Origin: Atrina japonica
Taxonomy: Eukaryota > Mollusca > Bivalvia > Pterioida > Pinnidae
Assembly: GCA_030159075.1 (NCBI GenBank)
Contig: BROG01000258.1
Location: 310,001 to 374,000, forward strand
DNA: 64,000 bases
Direction: 5' to 3'
In this document: one piece after another, positions 22,353 to 34,258 of the stretch
How the letters are laid out: each line of letters starts with the position of its first letter
How positions within the stretch are numbered: position 1 is the first letter of the stretch
Notes under the pieces: model-generated
What the model was told of the DNA's origin: nothing
Database searches by the model: none
Seen by the model: the letters and a program-made list of their open reading frames with translations, nothing else
Program-made: the position numbers and the translations under genes

Positions 22353-22512
22353 ACTTAAACTTAATGATTCATTAAAAAGATTTGTGTTTGAATTTACTGA
22401 AGAAACCCAATAATTTAAAAATAACAAAATTTTGTCATTTTGTTATGAGTATGCCATGTTAGACTTAAACACAATAACAGTAATGAAACTTTACGTAACC
22501 TTTGAGTCTCAA

Positions 22513-22766
22513 AACACAATATAACACGTCGTATAGAGCTAGTGACGTCATCAAGTTTGTGAAAGTTTTAGATATGGTGTTGGACTATCTTATCACGTGA
22601 TATCTTGTGACGGTTTTGTTATTTAGACATTGGTTTTTATACATCAGTTGCATCAGTCAGGAAACATCAGAAAACATTTTACTTTCAAAGCGCAATATAG
22701 CTTTCTTGCACGCCATTTAGAGCTAGTGACGTCATCGACTTTGTGAAAGTTTTAGATGTTGCGTTG
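22513..22766. repeat. Two direct copies of a ~60-bp segment
   Basis: tagagctagtgacgtcatca + agtttgtgaaagttttagat near 22535 recurs as tagagctagtgacgtcatcg + actttgtgaaagttttagat near 22715. Each is preceded by a caatata... and gttggA-like context. The spacing is about 180 bp. Origin unknown. Confidence 0.75.
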
Positions 22767-23703
22767 GAAATCTTCAAAGAGATCAAAGTCGAATGAATGA
22801 GAGAAAGCGAGTATTTTTTTATTTAAAGGTCTAACAGATGAAAGTAATCACAATGCATTATAAATGTCACAAAAACACGACAACACCACTGTAATGGTTT
22901 TCCTTAAATGCAGCAAAGATTCGTCATCTAAAATAGAACTGTAGATTTTAACTTATCTCACGGAGAAACCATATGAAATTTGAATTTTATTTCTTTTGTC
23001 ATTTTATTTCTCTCTTTCATCACTTGTGTTCTCAAAATTGGTGATCGATCTGTTAAATGCATTTCATTATTGTGCTTTCTACCGGAATTCTTTGCTTCCA
23101 ATGTTTTCATCTTGATGGTTGATGGCGTGTCCTTAATTTTGTTAAAACATTTGATATGTGTTGAACTTGCGACGGGGAATTTAAGTTGAATTAAATTATG
23201 TATCTGGATTTAATTTGGATTCTCTTACTAGATTACACTTTTCTTTGGTTTCCAAACTCTTGGTTACGATAAGATGTTTTATACTTTGTTCCCACTGTTT
23301 CGAGAATTATAAATGAAAAATGAACGTTTTTCATGTTTTCACGTCTAGATTTAAATCATTGATAAAGGTTTATTAGATGTTTAAAAAATCATATCATTAG
23401 TTGCTTTATGTATTCAGCGATACATTCACATTACGGAAGATCAACAAGACATCATGGATCATAATAAAATGATAGAAAAGAAATGCGATGATACGTTAAC
23501 AAAGCTTAGGTATCTATTAACATATAGTAAGTTATATGATTTTATCACGAAATAATGTATATCTGTAAAAAGATAATGGATAAAAACTAATTTACCGTGA
23601 TAAAAATAGAAATGCAATAGGATGTACTTATATACATTATTGTCAATTGAAGCATTAAATGTAAGGCATAAATCTGTCACACACTTACAAACGTACATCC
23701 GCC
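22767..23703. other. No gene or known repeat recognised
   Basis: AT-rich. The frame at 22980-23189 is hydrophobic by composition only and resembles no family I know. Confidence 0.45.
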
Positions 23704-23708
23704 CACAC

Positions 23709-23800
<92 letters not shown>

Positions 23801-23801
23801 A
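23704..23801. repeat. (CA)n(TA)n(TG)n self-complementary microsatellite
   Basis: CA repeats (23704-23720), about 30 TA units, then GT repeats (23785-23800). The whole tract is close to a perfect palindrome and could extrude a cruciform. Confidence 0.97.
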
Positions 23802-23906
23802 CAAATCAATTAACTACGAAAATATTATAGTTTATAGTTTATGATAGTTGTTTGTAATACACAAGAAAAACATATCAGTAAAATCTAAAATAGCAATTGA
23901 AAATAT

Positions 23907-23940
23907 AAAAAGTCTCAGATACCAAGGTATAAAGTACATT
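23907..23940 (-). mobile_element. Very short family 1 tail remnant
   Basis: aaaaagtctcagataccaag + gtataaa matches only the terminal bases of the tail; the following sequence is unrelated. It could be an extreme truncation. Confidence 0.5.
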
Positions 23941-24821
23941 TGTATTTAAACGTTGAAAAATCGCAGAATGTTTCATTTCTCCATTTCGCACGGGGGCATT
24001 CTGTTTCGTTGATAAATGTATTTGGTAATTTGGTTTTCTTTCTATGAGTCCCCACATACGCAGTACTACCGCACAACATGGTGATGTCAATTTTATGTTA
24101 TTGAGAAGATTAGTACTTGGATTAAACCTAAATTAGAAATTAAGAGAGCTTTTTCGTGTTATGTAAATTAGGGTTTGCATGGTGACAATGTGAAAATGAT
24201 TGCTTAATTTGAAATAAATGCAACTGTTTCGTTCTGATGTATAATGTTGTAAATAAAGGCCACACCGAGTTATTGATATAATTGATATGTTATGTTTTAT
24301 TTGAATACCGAATTGGCAGACTAAGGATTGATATCTGTTGGAGAGATCTCAAATATTGTGCTTTGCTGATTTTTGTATAGTAAAACAGGAAATGAAAATT
24401 AAATTTACTTTATGTGATTTGGGAACTTTGGAAATAAGACCCAATTTAAATCTTGACTAAGTTTGATATATTGACATCAGAAAATATTGGCCTAATTTAA
24501 TACGAGTAACAGTTATAAATAATGGTGGTAGCGCAATATATCAAACACAATTCAATAAAACGAATATAATTGAAACTGAATAACCACTTTGAAAATGTTA
24601 GAGTCGCGTTATTCATGGCCGGGTTTAGCGTCACTTATTTCCGGATATAGAAACATATGTATAGATGTATTTTTCTATAATAATTATGGAGTATTCTTCC
24701 CTCCATCATATTGAATTTACAATTGAAAGTTTAAGGTTATATACAGCTGTTTAAAGTTTAAACTTTGTTTATTTTACAACGATTGACAAACAACTTATGT
24801 CAGCTTATATTAATGCCTCTT
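23941..24821. other. No gene or known repeat recognised
   Basis: AT-rich sequence between the tail remnant and a SINE. Confidence 0.5.
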
Positions 24822-24975
24822 GTTGGGCCTAATGTTGTGGGAGGAAACCGGAGTACCCGACTTGGCGACCGCAATATCATCTCACATAATCCACTGTCCA
24901 ATCCAAGGACCGAACACGGGTCGCATAAGTGAGAAGCGAGTGCGCTAACCATCGTGCTAACCGGACACTCCATAG
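24822..24975 (-). mobile_element. tRNA-derived SINE
   Basis: The minus strand begins gagtgtccggttagcacgat and has an A-box-like gatggttagcgcactcgc, followed by a B-box-like gtgttcggtcc about 40 nt on. This is the spacing of an internal Pol III promoter. Downstream is gtactccggtttcctcccac, a motif common in molluscan and other invertebrate SINEs. It is not a tRNA gene: the arms do not pair and no acceptor stem forms. Confidence 0.72.
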
Positions 24976-25000
24976 TTATTTAAATATATCAAGAAGTTAA

Positions 25001-25440
25001 ACTGATGAAGCACCAATTAATAATCGAAACTCAAGTCCATTAGAACACGACGAATTAGATGTGCAATGGTCTCAACACGAGAAACAATTGCAAATCCCAA
25101 ATGGGATAGGACCAGGTGTCCGGAAGAAGTCAGCGTCTTCTGTTGGCATGTCACACCCATTGCAAATGTTCCATGGAAACCTTTCAAGTACGATGAACGG
25201 GGTCAAATTTGGTGAAAAGGTCAAGTTTGGTGAAGAGGTCAAGTTTGGTGAAAAGCAGGATTGGCGAAAGGGAATCATTTTCTGTAGCCGTGCTCTAGAA
25301 TACTATCTAATATTATTGAGAGGGGACTTCATAATGTTTAACAAAATCCCCGTATCGACCATAAAACTTCTTAAACGACGATTTCAAGCGTTCAACAACG
25401 TAACTTTGTGTAAGTAATTGATTGGCGAGTCGTTTCAGAT
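25001..25440 (-). mobile_element. Family 2 Penelope-like element, tail + RT C-terminal end
   Basis: Terminal gaagcaccaattaataatcg, then aaatgggataggaccaggtg, the minisatellite gtcaagtttggtgaaaag in three 18-nt units (about 25203-25256), agccgtgctctagaatacta, and the RT C-terminal region to gattggcgagtcgttt. The apparent ORF running VKFGEKVKFGEEVKFGEK is on the non-coding strand and only reflects the 18-nt repeat. Confidence 0.83.
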
Positions 25441-25464
25441 ACAGACAGAAAAGTATTAACGGAC

Positions 25465-25690
25465 AGGTGGTTCAAGAGATAGGTAAACATTGGACAAATA
25501 CGGACCTCCGAAAGACCCAGAGGTGGAATCTGTGGCCACGAATGAGTAAGCATCTCCTGTCGACCGGTTACAGTTGCTGTGAGTCCGCAGTCAAAGGAAA
25601 TATGTGAGGACTAAACCCTGATGACATTCTGTATACATCGTTCAACAATCACTGTCACAACAGAACATCAGAACATAACATTATTTTAAA
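25465..25690 (-). mobile_element. Decayed family 1-like PLE tail
   Basis: Landmarks in order: ggacaaatacggacctccg, aagacccagaggtggaatc, gagtaagcatctcctgtcga, ccggttacagttgctgtgag, tccgcagtcaaag, aaatatgtgaggactaaac. The divergence suggests a different, older subfamily (cf. 18475-18660). Confidence 0.65.
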
Positions 25691-25984
25691 CTCAGATCAT
25701 AGAACATGAAAAATGAGTGTAACAAAATGACGAAATACAAAGGCTTGAGAAATCTATGTACAACAGTGAGATTCACAGGGGGGAGGACTAAACATAATTT
25801 ATAATAAGCTGGATAATGTTGCAGAGTTTTATTCAATAAAGGTACATTTAATAACTGGTTCTGTTGAATAGATCAAGCAATTTTACAGTGTTTACTCTTT
25901 TATGATAATATCTGGGTAAAAATTGTAGTGATCTGATATATGTACATTCAAAAATATTATAGAATTAATCTCCAAATAAATATA

Positions 25985-26590
25985 TAAAATATTTCAGATA
26001 CCTAAATATAAATCAATAGAATGTCCAGGAAATAGATACAAATCCGGTAAAAATGGACAAACACGGACCTCTGGAAACCAAGAGGTGGGATCAGGTTTAC
26101 CTCTGTATATGAAATCTTCATATGTTGTACACGCACTGGCATATCGGATCATTTGTGAAATATAAACTCCATATGCGGGTGACTGAGGGATATTACTACT
26201 TAAATGTGGAAAATTTACGATGGAAAAGCCGAAATCGTCGCGTTTGTCGTATAGCTTAGTTGCTAATTTCCCGTCTGTGTTTATATTAAGTAAAATATCT
26301 AAGTATGAAGCGTATGTGCTTGATTCTGTTGGATCTTTAATTTCTAGTTCGCTGGGATATTTCGCATTGACATATGTATGAAAATTGTCATTATAAATTG
26401 ACAAAACGTCGTCGATATATCTAAATGTCAAATTAAAGGACACCGCTTACTTTCTTCTTTTGATTCAGCAGTTTTTGAATGAAGTCTGCTTCGTATGAAT
26501 AAAGGAATAGGTCAGTCAATAAAGGAGCACAATTGGTTCCCATAGGAATGCCGACAGTTTGTTGAAAGACCACGTCTCCGAACATTACAT
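25985..26590 (-). mobile_element. Family 1 Penelope-like element, tail joined directly to RT by deletion
   Basis: The tail covers 25993-26095 (atttcagatacctaaatata to gaggtgggatcagg). A deletion then fuses it to the RT C-terminus (tttacctctgtatatgaaat). RT continues to the motif B region (cacaattggttcccatagga) and stops at cgtctccgaacattacat. There an HHR repeat abuts in the same orientation, lying 5' of the RT. Confidence 0.87.
25994..26443 (-). pseudogene. Reverse transcriptase palm/C-terminal fragment
   Basis: This 149-codon frame contains motif C (FNLTFRYIDDVLSIYNDNF), both catalytic aspartates intact, and SYLDILLNINTDGKLATKLYDKRDDF. It continues through SPAYGVYISQMIRYASAC and then, after the deletion, reads tail sequence (SWFPEVRVCPF...). 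It is one of the least mutated palm domains in the window, but motifs A and B are not in the frame. Confidence 0.87.
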
Positions 26591-26810
26591 AATAATTATA
26601 AATATAACACCAAATTTGTAATGCTCAAAGTCGTTCCTGTCAATTAGACTTCGTCACTTGAATTCCTTGTATAAAATTGGATATTTTCTAAACGGAAAAT
26701 GGTCTCATACAAGGCCAAATTATAAATATAAATGTATAGCGATTTCCGTCTAAGAGTAACCATTGTAAACGGTGAGTATCTTAGCTTTCGAAGAATTAAT
26801 TAGTTTTCAC
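26591..26810 (-). mobile_element. Hammerhead-ribozyme repeat abutting PLE RT
   Basis: On the minus strand: gtttacaatggttactctta, gacggaaatcgctatac, cttgtatgagaccattttcc, then a decayed HHR (stem I GAATTCAA, core GTGACGA instead of CTGATGA, GGAAC instead of GAAAC), then attacaaatttggtgttata. It ends where the RT fragment starts, so on the minus strand the order is HHR repeat, then RT, then tail. Confidence 0.78.
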
Positions 26811-26999
26811 ATAGAGAACAAATTCACTATTTTTCTGGCGACCAGTCTCAATAGGGAGACGGTGATAAGTAGAAATGTTATGTCAAATTTATTCTTTTCT
26901 TCGTGGACTTGTTGTGCAGCTATTAATCATGTCGTCGTCTCCAACATTTGTTACAAGAAAACTTACAATGAACATCAGATAGTAATGAGTCAAACTCCA

Positions 27000-27626
27000 T
27001 TACTTTAAAACTTTTTACAATACCAAATACAGTTACAGTAACAAGAAGAGAGTCAACCACTGATGGTGTCTTTACAAGAACATATTCTTAGGTACTTGAC
27101 GGAACCATTTGCAATAAAGAGATTAAGGTTGTGGCAATGGATATAGAAGATGTCCGTAACTGCTAAGAAAACCAGAATCTTTACCGTATTTATCAAAGGA
27201 AACACCTAAATTATTAAGGCTTTGACATTTCCAAAACATGCCCTGGTGTCCGCATTATTTTAAAAGAAATCATACATTTTATCGTCAACATCAAGATATA
27301 TAAGGTTTTGTTTTATTTCTAGCACTGAAATCACCCGTGATACAACATATTTATAGTCAGCACAAATTGCTCTTATTTCATAGATATCTATATCAAAGAA
27401 TCTTGAATGATTTGGTGGTATACTGACAACCGCTATAAACACATCATCATCTTTTGTCTAGCTTGATACACAGAAATATTCAGAATCGGTATCTATGCAT
27501 ACGATGAATAATCGAATATTTGATAATTCACTTGACTTTCATTAAACTTTTGTCTTCTGTCCTTTCTATTAATATGACAAACAAGACTATCAGCAATATC
27601 AAACTCTTCCAATATATTGTTATGCT
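27000..27626. other. No gene or known repeat recognised
   Basis: AT-rich; no family resemblance. Confidence 0.45.
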
Positions 27627-27628
27627 GT

Positions 27629-27661
<33 letters not shown>

Positions 27662-27710
27662 TAATTTACAACATGACAATGAACACCCACCCAGTAAATT
27701 CAAAATTTAC
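27627..27710. repeat. Perfect 28-bp inverted repeat
   Basis: gtaaattttgaatttactgg + gtgggtgt (27627-27654) is the exact reverse complement of 27683-27710, around a 28-nt spacer. A further near-copy of the right arm (cccatccagtaaattcaaaa) follows at about 27727, so this is a short direct/inverted repeat cluster. Confidence 0.93.
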
Positions 27711-27779
27711 AACATGACAATTTACGCCCATCCAGTAAATTCAAAATTGACAATATGACAATACAATGGATATCGTTTT

Positions 27780-30700
27780 AGTAATTAAGCTATACATCCA
27801 GTAAATTTTTCCAATTTAAGTAGTAATATCCCTCATTGATATGGAATTTTATATTTCACAAATGATCCGAATACAATATGAATATTTCATATATAGTTTC
27901 ACTGACAAATATTGACACAGGGATATCTAAGCTATACGTTCCACAAAACCGACGTGATTTTGAGTTGCCTTTTCGTTGGCGGTTGTTGTGACGTCGTAAA
28001 ATTGTGACGAGGATTTCCACATTTATTGTAGTGGACTCATATCCAGGGGATGCTTACCCCTCCATGGCACCTCATCCTTGGTTTCCAGAGCCGTGTTTGT
28101 CCATATTTTACCGGAATTTATATTCTATTGATTTATACACAAAACATTTGATCCGATATGCCACCGGGCGTTGACATTAAACGCGGTACAACCCTGTGTC
28201 AATAATTTGAATATTTTATCTATATATAGATTCTGTTGTATCTTTAATTTCTAGTTCGCTATATATCGCATTGACTACCATCAAAACGTGATATATCAAA
28301 TTAAATTGACACAGGGATTATTTCTAAATGACGCGTTTATGAATATCACCGTTCCCATAGGAATGCCGACATTTGTTGACGGAACATTACAAATATAATG
28401 TCTATTAGAAATTCCAGCATGTTTTTATATCATAGTTCTTATGTGTTTGCGTGGTGTTTGACGAAATACTCTGTTTCACTAGATATTTAAATTTTCGGGA
28501 AATGTGAAAAAGCAGTTGATGCTTTTTTCGTTGTGGAATAGGTTAAAGAGTTGAGAAGTCATAAGTTTTGACGTCTGTACCTTCAATTGTGAATTTTTAA
28601 GTATCGAGCTTCTGGAATAAGCAACTACACTCCTCACGTATAAAGATAAAGGTTTGGTAGAACATTTGGACCTTATGTATCTGTGGACCAGTCTCGAAAT
28701 CGGTCTCCGGGTATATCAAATGTGTAATACGACACGTGATTTTGAAGGATCGTCCTTTGACAGGGTGTATGCTTTCCAGAATTCGTCCCAAGTTCTTCAT
28801 TACAAATAAAAACTATATTATTTGAGGCTTTGTCTGCTGGTACCAGTACATGATCATACATCTCCAGTTCAGTTACTACTTCTGGATCATTAAATACAGA
28901 GGTCCGTGTTTGTCCATTTTTAATACGGTTTTTGTATCTATGTCAGACAAAGTGGATGGTTCTATTTCTATCGTGACATAATTTCGACAGAATACTTGAA
29001 ATGTGCCATTAAAGGCAACTCAACATTTGACTTAGTGAAACAGCCGGTAATGACATGCCCAATAGTCGCAAAGGAGATGAACAAGAACATGTCAGTGTTG
29101 TGTAGACCGACCTGTTTGTAATTGAATAATGGAACTGAGAAATTAGAATCACTTGTAGATGGTGTGTAACAGTTGACTTCCCATTCTCTCTGAACTGTGA
29201 AATTAGAATCACTTGTAGATGGTGTGTTCGATCTCTGACCTCTGTGTGAAATTAGAATCACTTGTAGATGTTGTGTAACAGTTGACTTCCCATTCTCTCT
29301 GAGTCTCTGAGTTTAGAATCATCTAATGTGTAACAGTGAAGCTCTCTGTTCTCTGTGCTTGATTCTGTTGTAACACTTTTCCCAATTTCTCTGAACTGTT
29401 TAGAATCACTTGTAGATGGTGTGTAACAGTTGACTTCCCATTCTCTCTGACGTTCTCTGAACTGAGAAATTATACTTGTGATATGTGTAAAATTGCTTCC
29501 CATTATTAATTCTGAACTGTGAAATTAGAATCGTCGTCGTTGATTCCCCATTATCTAAATGTCAAAATTATAAGTTGACATTCTCTCTGATGAAGGAGAG
29601 CAGTTATTTTTCTTCTTTTGATCTCTATATCTATACAATTCTGAATGAAGTCTGCTTCGTAGTTATGACAATTATTCAAAGGAAAAGAAAAACAAATCCC
29701 AGCTTTGTTCTTATTTGTTCATAATATATACTAGAGCACAATTGGTTCAAAAATTCCCAGGTGATATGTTGTTCAGCTTATGTAAAATTCCAGTGGGGAA
29801 ACAATTTACAAAATATTCCTCAATAATTTCACTAAAAGACAACGTCTTATCCGAACATCTACATCTATCTATCTAATCTATCTATCTATCTGAAATTCCA
29901 GCATGTTTTTCTATCTATCTATCTATCAACTTCAGTATCACTTAAATGTGTTAGCACTATAATTTGTGCAGAGTGGTTAATGTTTCATGATAGAAATAAG
30001 TATCCTGGATAAGCCAGATCACTAGTTGGATATTTAAAACTTTTCGGTGATTTTGATCAAAGAAAGTTTGGAAAATCTTGTTGATACTTAGTTTGAACAA
30101 AACATCAAGTTGTCTAAAACTCAACCATGAACCAGTCTGGGAACAAAAAGTAGTCTTTCTGGCAAAGAAAAAGGAAGAACACATTCAAGGTTTTTTATGT
30201 TGGAATAGTAGTTGAGTGATAAAGGAAAGTATGAATGAGAAAAGAAAAGACTCCCTAAGTTTTGACATACTGTGAATGAAGGATGTAATCACAGAGTTGA
30301 AGGATAGTAAAAATTGTTCGTGCCTTACATATTTTAACATCTTAAAAGAGCTGTTTAGAATTTTGTAAAAGTGTCCACATGGCAAATTACAATGAACAAT
30401 ACTCTAGAAAAAATAACACACCGCTGGAAGGAAGGAAATCTAGAGACCTAAGCAACTGTACAGTATTTTTGAAGTTTCACAGAATCCTTAACAGCAGTCA
30501 GGCAAGACCGGTCTTGGTAGGCCAAAATTAAAGTTGTGAGAAAGATATTGAAAGATAAAAAGTTGTTTGATGTGACAAAGTCAACATAGAACATTTGAAT
30601 AACAATGACTTTCACAAGATCTTCAATGCAGCATGGATCTTTGAGGTTATATATTTGGGTTTTTTATCAAAGAAGAAGTAAACATAGGTACTTCTGTTGG

Positions 30701-33120
30701 TAACAATCTTTGTATAAATGTGTGACTTTGATTCCACGAGTAATCGGTTATCCCGTGACTATAGTGTATATACACAATGATATAATATAATACGTGACAA
30801 TCGTGAATTAACGTTCAGGATCTCGTCCTGCAAGTTTGAAAGATGTGCTACGTGTGTATAAATAGGTATTTCCAGAATTCGTTTTCATATAAACAGTAAA
30901 TTGCCAAGGGTTAGGGGATATTCTAATTTAAAAAGTCTTAAATACAATATATACTGTGCCTTACTACAAATAAAAATGTATAAATATTTGGGAGAATGCT
31001 TTTTTAGTTCTTTAAATGGTACCAGATAATAATAATTTTGAATTTAAAGCATGAGAGTCATAATGTATTTTAGAAGCTATCCATGATCAGTTTTACTACT
31101 TTATGCTCCTGGATCATTAAATTTTATACAGGATATGGGAAAAAATAACGTGTTTTTCAATAGTATTAGATCCCTACCATAAGATTTACGAATACGAGAT
31201 TTTGTCAACCCCTCAAGAAATAAACTTTATGGCAATTTCAGCAACTTCATTCTGAGCTGACAAAGTACACATGTCTGGAAGGACTCTACAACAAGTTGAT
31301 TTTTTTCTTATGTAATGCTAAATAGTCCATCGTCCAGGTGAACAGCATTCAATCTTCGACAGAAATTTAATAATTCTTCTTTAAACACTATTTAGAAATA
31401 ATTGATCAGATGCCAAATAAAAGGAACAATATGGGCTTTTTTGAAAATATTAATAATATTCCAAACAGTGAAATTCAGTTCATTAAATAGGTTATTTTTA
31501 GAAATACTGTTGACAGAAATAAGAGGAAAATCCTATAAAATAAAAAAAAATTTTTAAAAAAAGAAATAGAATTACTGGATTTTGAACAACAATAGAACAA
31601 CTTAATCGTCGCGACTGAGGGGGGCTAATCTAGGGCAAAATGGGTTGAGGAAGGTGAAAAACCCACACTACTTTTGCAGTTTAGAATTGTAATAAATTAA
31701 TTCCCAGGGTAAAGGATGGATCTAAGCAAATGAACAAAGTAAAATACTAAGAGAACATGTATGAGAACTTATATAAAAGCAGAGAAGACAGTGTTGTAGA
31801 TGTAGAAAACGTACCCAAGTATCAGTAAATGAAGCAATTAAATTAGGGGTGAACACATTACACGAGCAAAACCTGTTTAAAATGTAATTGTCCTGAACAG
31901 ACGGGTAATGGAAACTGAGAAATAAATTACAGAATCACTTGTAGAGGCATGGCATAATTACATGCAGGGGGATAAGCTTTTCCCAAAATTCTCTATCTTT
32001 ATTAAATACAGTCTACAAAATTGCCTCAGGTGAACTGTGAAAACTTATTAGAAAATCACTTGTATCAGATGGTTTTATTTCAGGGAGGTATATTGGGGAA
32101 AACTCACGGCTGTATGACCTAATGCAGTAACAGTTGACTCTCTCTTATTCTGACATTCATCTTTTAATAAAGTGAAATTAGAAATCACTTGTACAATGAT
32201 GTTCATGTGTAAATCAGGGGGAATGACTTTACCCATTCTCTCCATATTTGACGTTCTCTGAACCCAAATGTGAAAATATTAGATTGTAACTCAAAATAAA
32301 ATTTCTTGTATGCAGATGGTGTGAGCAGTCACTGAAAACAGCTTTTGAAATACTTGATAAATTCCTGGACTCTGTTTAAATTACTCTCAGAAGTGACGGA
32401 TTGGATCCAAAAAATGAACAGATAAATTATGAGAAATTAGAATCACTTTTAAAATGTAGATGTTGTGTAACGACTTTGAATCTTATTTCTATGAAGAAAA
32501 TCCAACATTCTCTCTGACGTTATCCATTTGTTCATTTTCTCTAACTGTGATCAAAATTTTTTTAAAGAAAAGTTAATTTTCACTTTCATTGTGATAGAAT
32601 GGTGTAACTATGTAACAGTGGTTTGAAAATGACCAATATCCCTTTGATTTCATGGGTTAGACTCTCATGGACGTTCTATTAAACTAAAGATAAAATGTGA
32701 AAAAATGTGAAATTAGAATTCACATTAAATTTTGTAGATGTTTTTTAAAGTGTGTAACTCGCCAGTTGAAAACTTCCCATTCTCTTATAAAACTGATAAT
32801 AACATAAAGTTCAATGATCTACTTGAAAACTGTTTTCTAAAATTAGAATCAAACTTGTAGATGGTGTGTAAAAAAACAGTTAAGATGACAGCACCATCCC
32901 CAAACCATATTTTTCATTCTCTCTGCAGAAAAACGTTCTCTGATACACACTTTTAGAAATCCCTAAATATTTAAATACACTTGTAAATTAAAATGGTGTT
33001 CAATACAGAATAAATCAGTTGAATTCCCAGATAATGCTTCATTACTTTCTGCGTGAAGTCGAGGAGACAATTGAACAGTTATTTTTTGGGAATGTAATGA
33101 CGGGATCTTTTAAATGACGT
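27780..33120. other. Interleaved (zippered) chimeric sequence containing PLE blocks
   Basis: Family 1 sequence is present in correct linear order but cut into blocks of about 5-40 nt. First it is missing pieces (27790-29130), then it is diluted by foreign blocks (29380 on). For example, at 29508-29660 the normal run cattattaatt..gtcgtcg..atctaaatgtcaaa..cttcttttgat..gaatgaagtctgcttcgta is interrupted by gaaattagaatc and cattctctctga, pieces of a nearby minisatellite. At 31090-31380 the linker and upstream middle region are likewise spaced out (ctggatcattaaat, then aataacgtgttttt, then aatacgagatttt, then aatcttcgacagaa). No frame is usable. See findings. Confidence 0.75.
29115..29560. repeat. 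~60-bp minisatellite, mixed with PLE blocks
   Basis: The unit approximates gaactgtgaaattagaatca + cttgtagatggtgtgtaaca + gttgacttcccattctctct. Recognisable copies begin near 29127, 29195, 29245 and 29393. Later copies up to about 33.0 kb are broken by inserted blocks. No coding frame. Confidence 0.85.
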
Positions 33121-33809
33121 GACAGTGCATCATCTAAGAATTGCCCATTTCCTCTGGTAATTATGTGGAAAACTTGATATACAATAATATATAATCATTA
33201 ACTTTACAAGGTGAGTTAGATACTCCCATGACCAATTAGTAACGATCAACAAAGATTTAGAAATGAAACCATATTTGACTAACCACGTTATAAAATGGCA
33301 CATATTTTATTTTGTACTTTAAACCAACGATATGTTAAGAAAAAGTTAAATCCCTATTTTCCATTTGCTTTACGTTTACAATTTTTATTTGTATCATATG
33401 TATATGTAATGTATATGTATATATAAAATAAATGTGTGTGTGTGTATTGTATATATTACTCATAGAAGAAAAAGCATCGAACAATGGATTTTACAGTAGC
33501 AGACAATTTGCTATTTTTAATGTTGCTATAATAGCAAATAAATTTATTCACCTCAGGTGATTAATGTTGTTCAGCTTATGTAAAATTTTTATACCAAACA
33601 GTGGTACACATAAACAATTCTTACAAAATGTCTTTGGATGGATGATTCCGTATTGTGTCTTCGTCAATTAATTTCACTAAAAGACAAAAAAAATAAAAAA
33701 AAAATAAAAAAAAAAAAAATTCCAGTGGGGAAACAATTTACAAAATATTCCTCAATAATTTCACTAAAAGACAAAATGTTGCAATTGTTCGCAATCTTAT
33801 CCCATAAGG
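33121..33809. other. Unzippered source-like sequence
   Basis: ggtgattaatgttgttcagc and ccagtggggaaacaatttac...tcactaaaagacaa at 33550-33780 appear in shortened, interleaved form at 29750-29860. This looks like one of the sequences mixed into the chimeric region. It contains A-rich homopolymers near 33685-33720 and no gene. Confidence 0.6.
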
Positions 33810-33843
<34 letters not shown>

Positions 33844-33856
33844 GTCTGTCTCTCTG

Positions 33857-33911
<55 letters not shown>

Positions 33912-33914
33912 GTT

Positions 33915-33984
<70 letters not shown>

Positions 33985-33985
33985 C
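33810..33985. repeat. (TCTA)n/(TCTG)n microsatellite
   Basis: About 44 tetranucleotide units, mainly TCTA with short TCTG/TCTC variants near 33841-33860 and 33911-33930. Confidence 0.98.
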
Positions 33986-33987
33986 CT

Positions 33988-34258
33988 GAATCGTTCATAC
34001 AACCGACCCTACATACATGATGTCACATGACGTCTGTACCAATTTTGACGAGGATACACTCCTCACGTGTTTCATTGGACTTGACTGTGGACTCACGGCG
34101 GGTGTGACCGGTCGACAGGGGATGCTTACTCCTCTATGACACCTGATCCCACCTCTTGGTTTCCAGAGGTCCGTGTTTATCCATTTTTACCGGATTTGTA
34201 TCTATGTCCTGGACATTCAATTGATTTATACTTTGGTATCAAAATTTTGTATATTATC
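33988..34258 (+). mobile_element. Family 1 PLE with the middle of the element deleted
   Basis: 33988-34028 encodes [12 protein letters not shown], the middle-region motif seen at 46280 and 47365. The next bases (gacgtctgtaccaattttga) are the start of the 3' tail, which continues complete to ctttggtatcaaaattttgt. About 2 kb of element, including the whole RT, is absent, so this is an internal-deletion derivative rather than a 5' truncation. Confidence 0.85.

Noticed and set aside
22980..23189. Hydrophobic 69-codon frame as a small membrane protein
   Set aside because: AT-rich composition alone yields Phe/Leu/Ile codons; there is no flanking signal or similarity.
24822..24975. A tRNA gene on the minus strand
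   Set aside because: A- and B-box-like sequences exist, but the acceptor and anticodon stems do not pair; it is a SINE head.
25061..25417. A 118-codon plus-strand frame with VKFGEK repeats
   Set aside because: It lies antisense to the family 2 tail and mirrors the 18-bp minisatellite; equivalent frames in other copies are broken.
29100..33000. Real biological mosaic such as programmed DNA rearrangement
   Set aside because: Block sizes are irregular, there are no pointer-like repeats at junctions, and homopolymer-rich noise is present; an assembly artefact is simpler.
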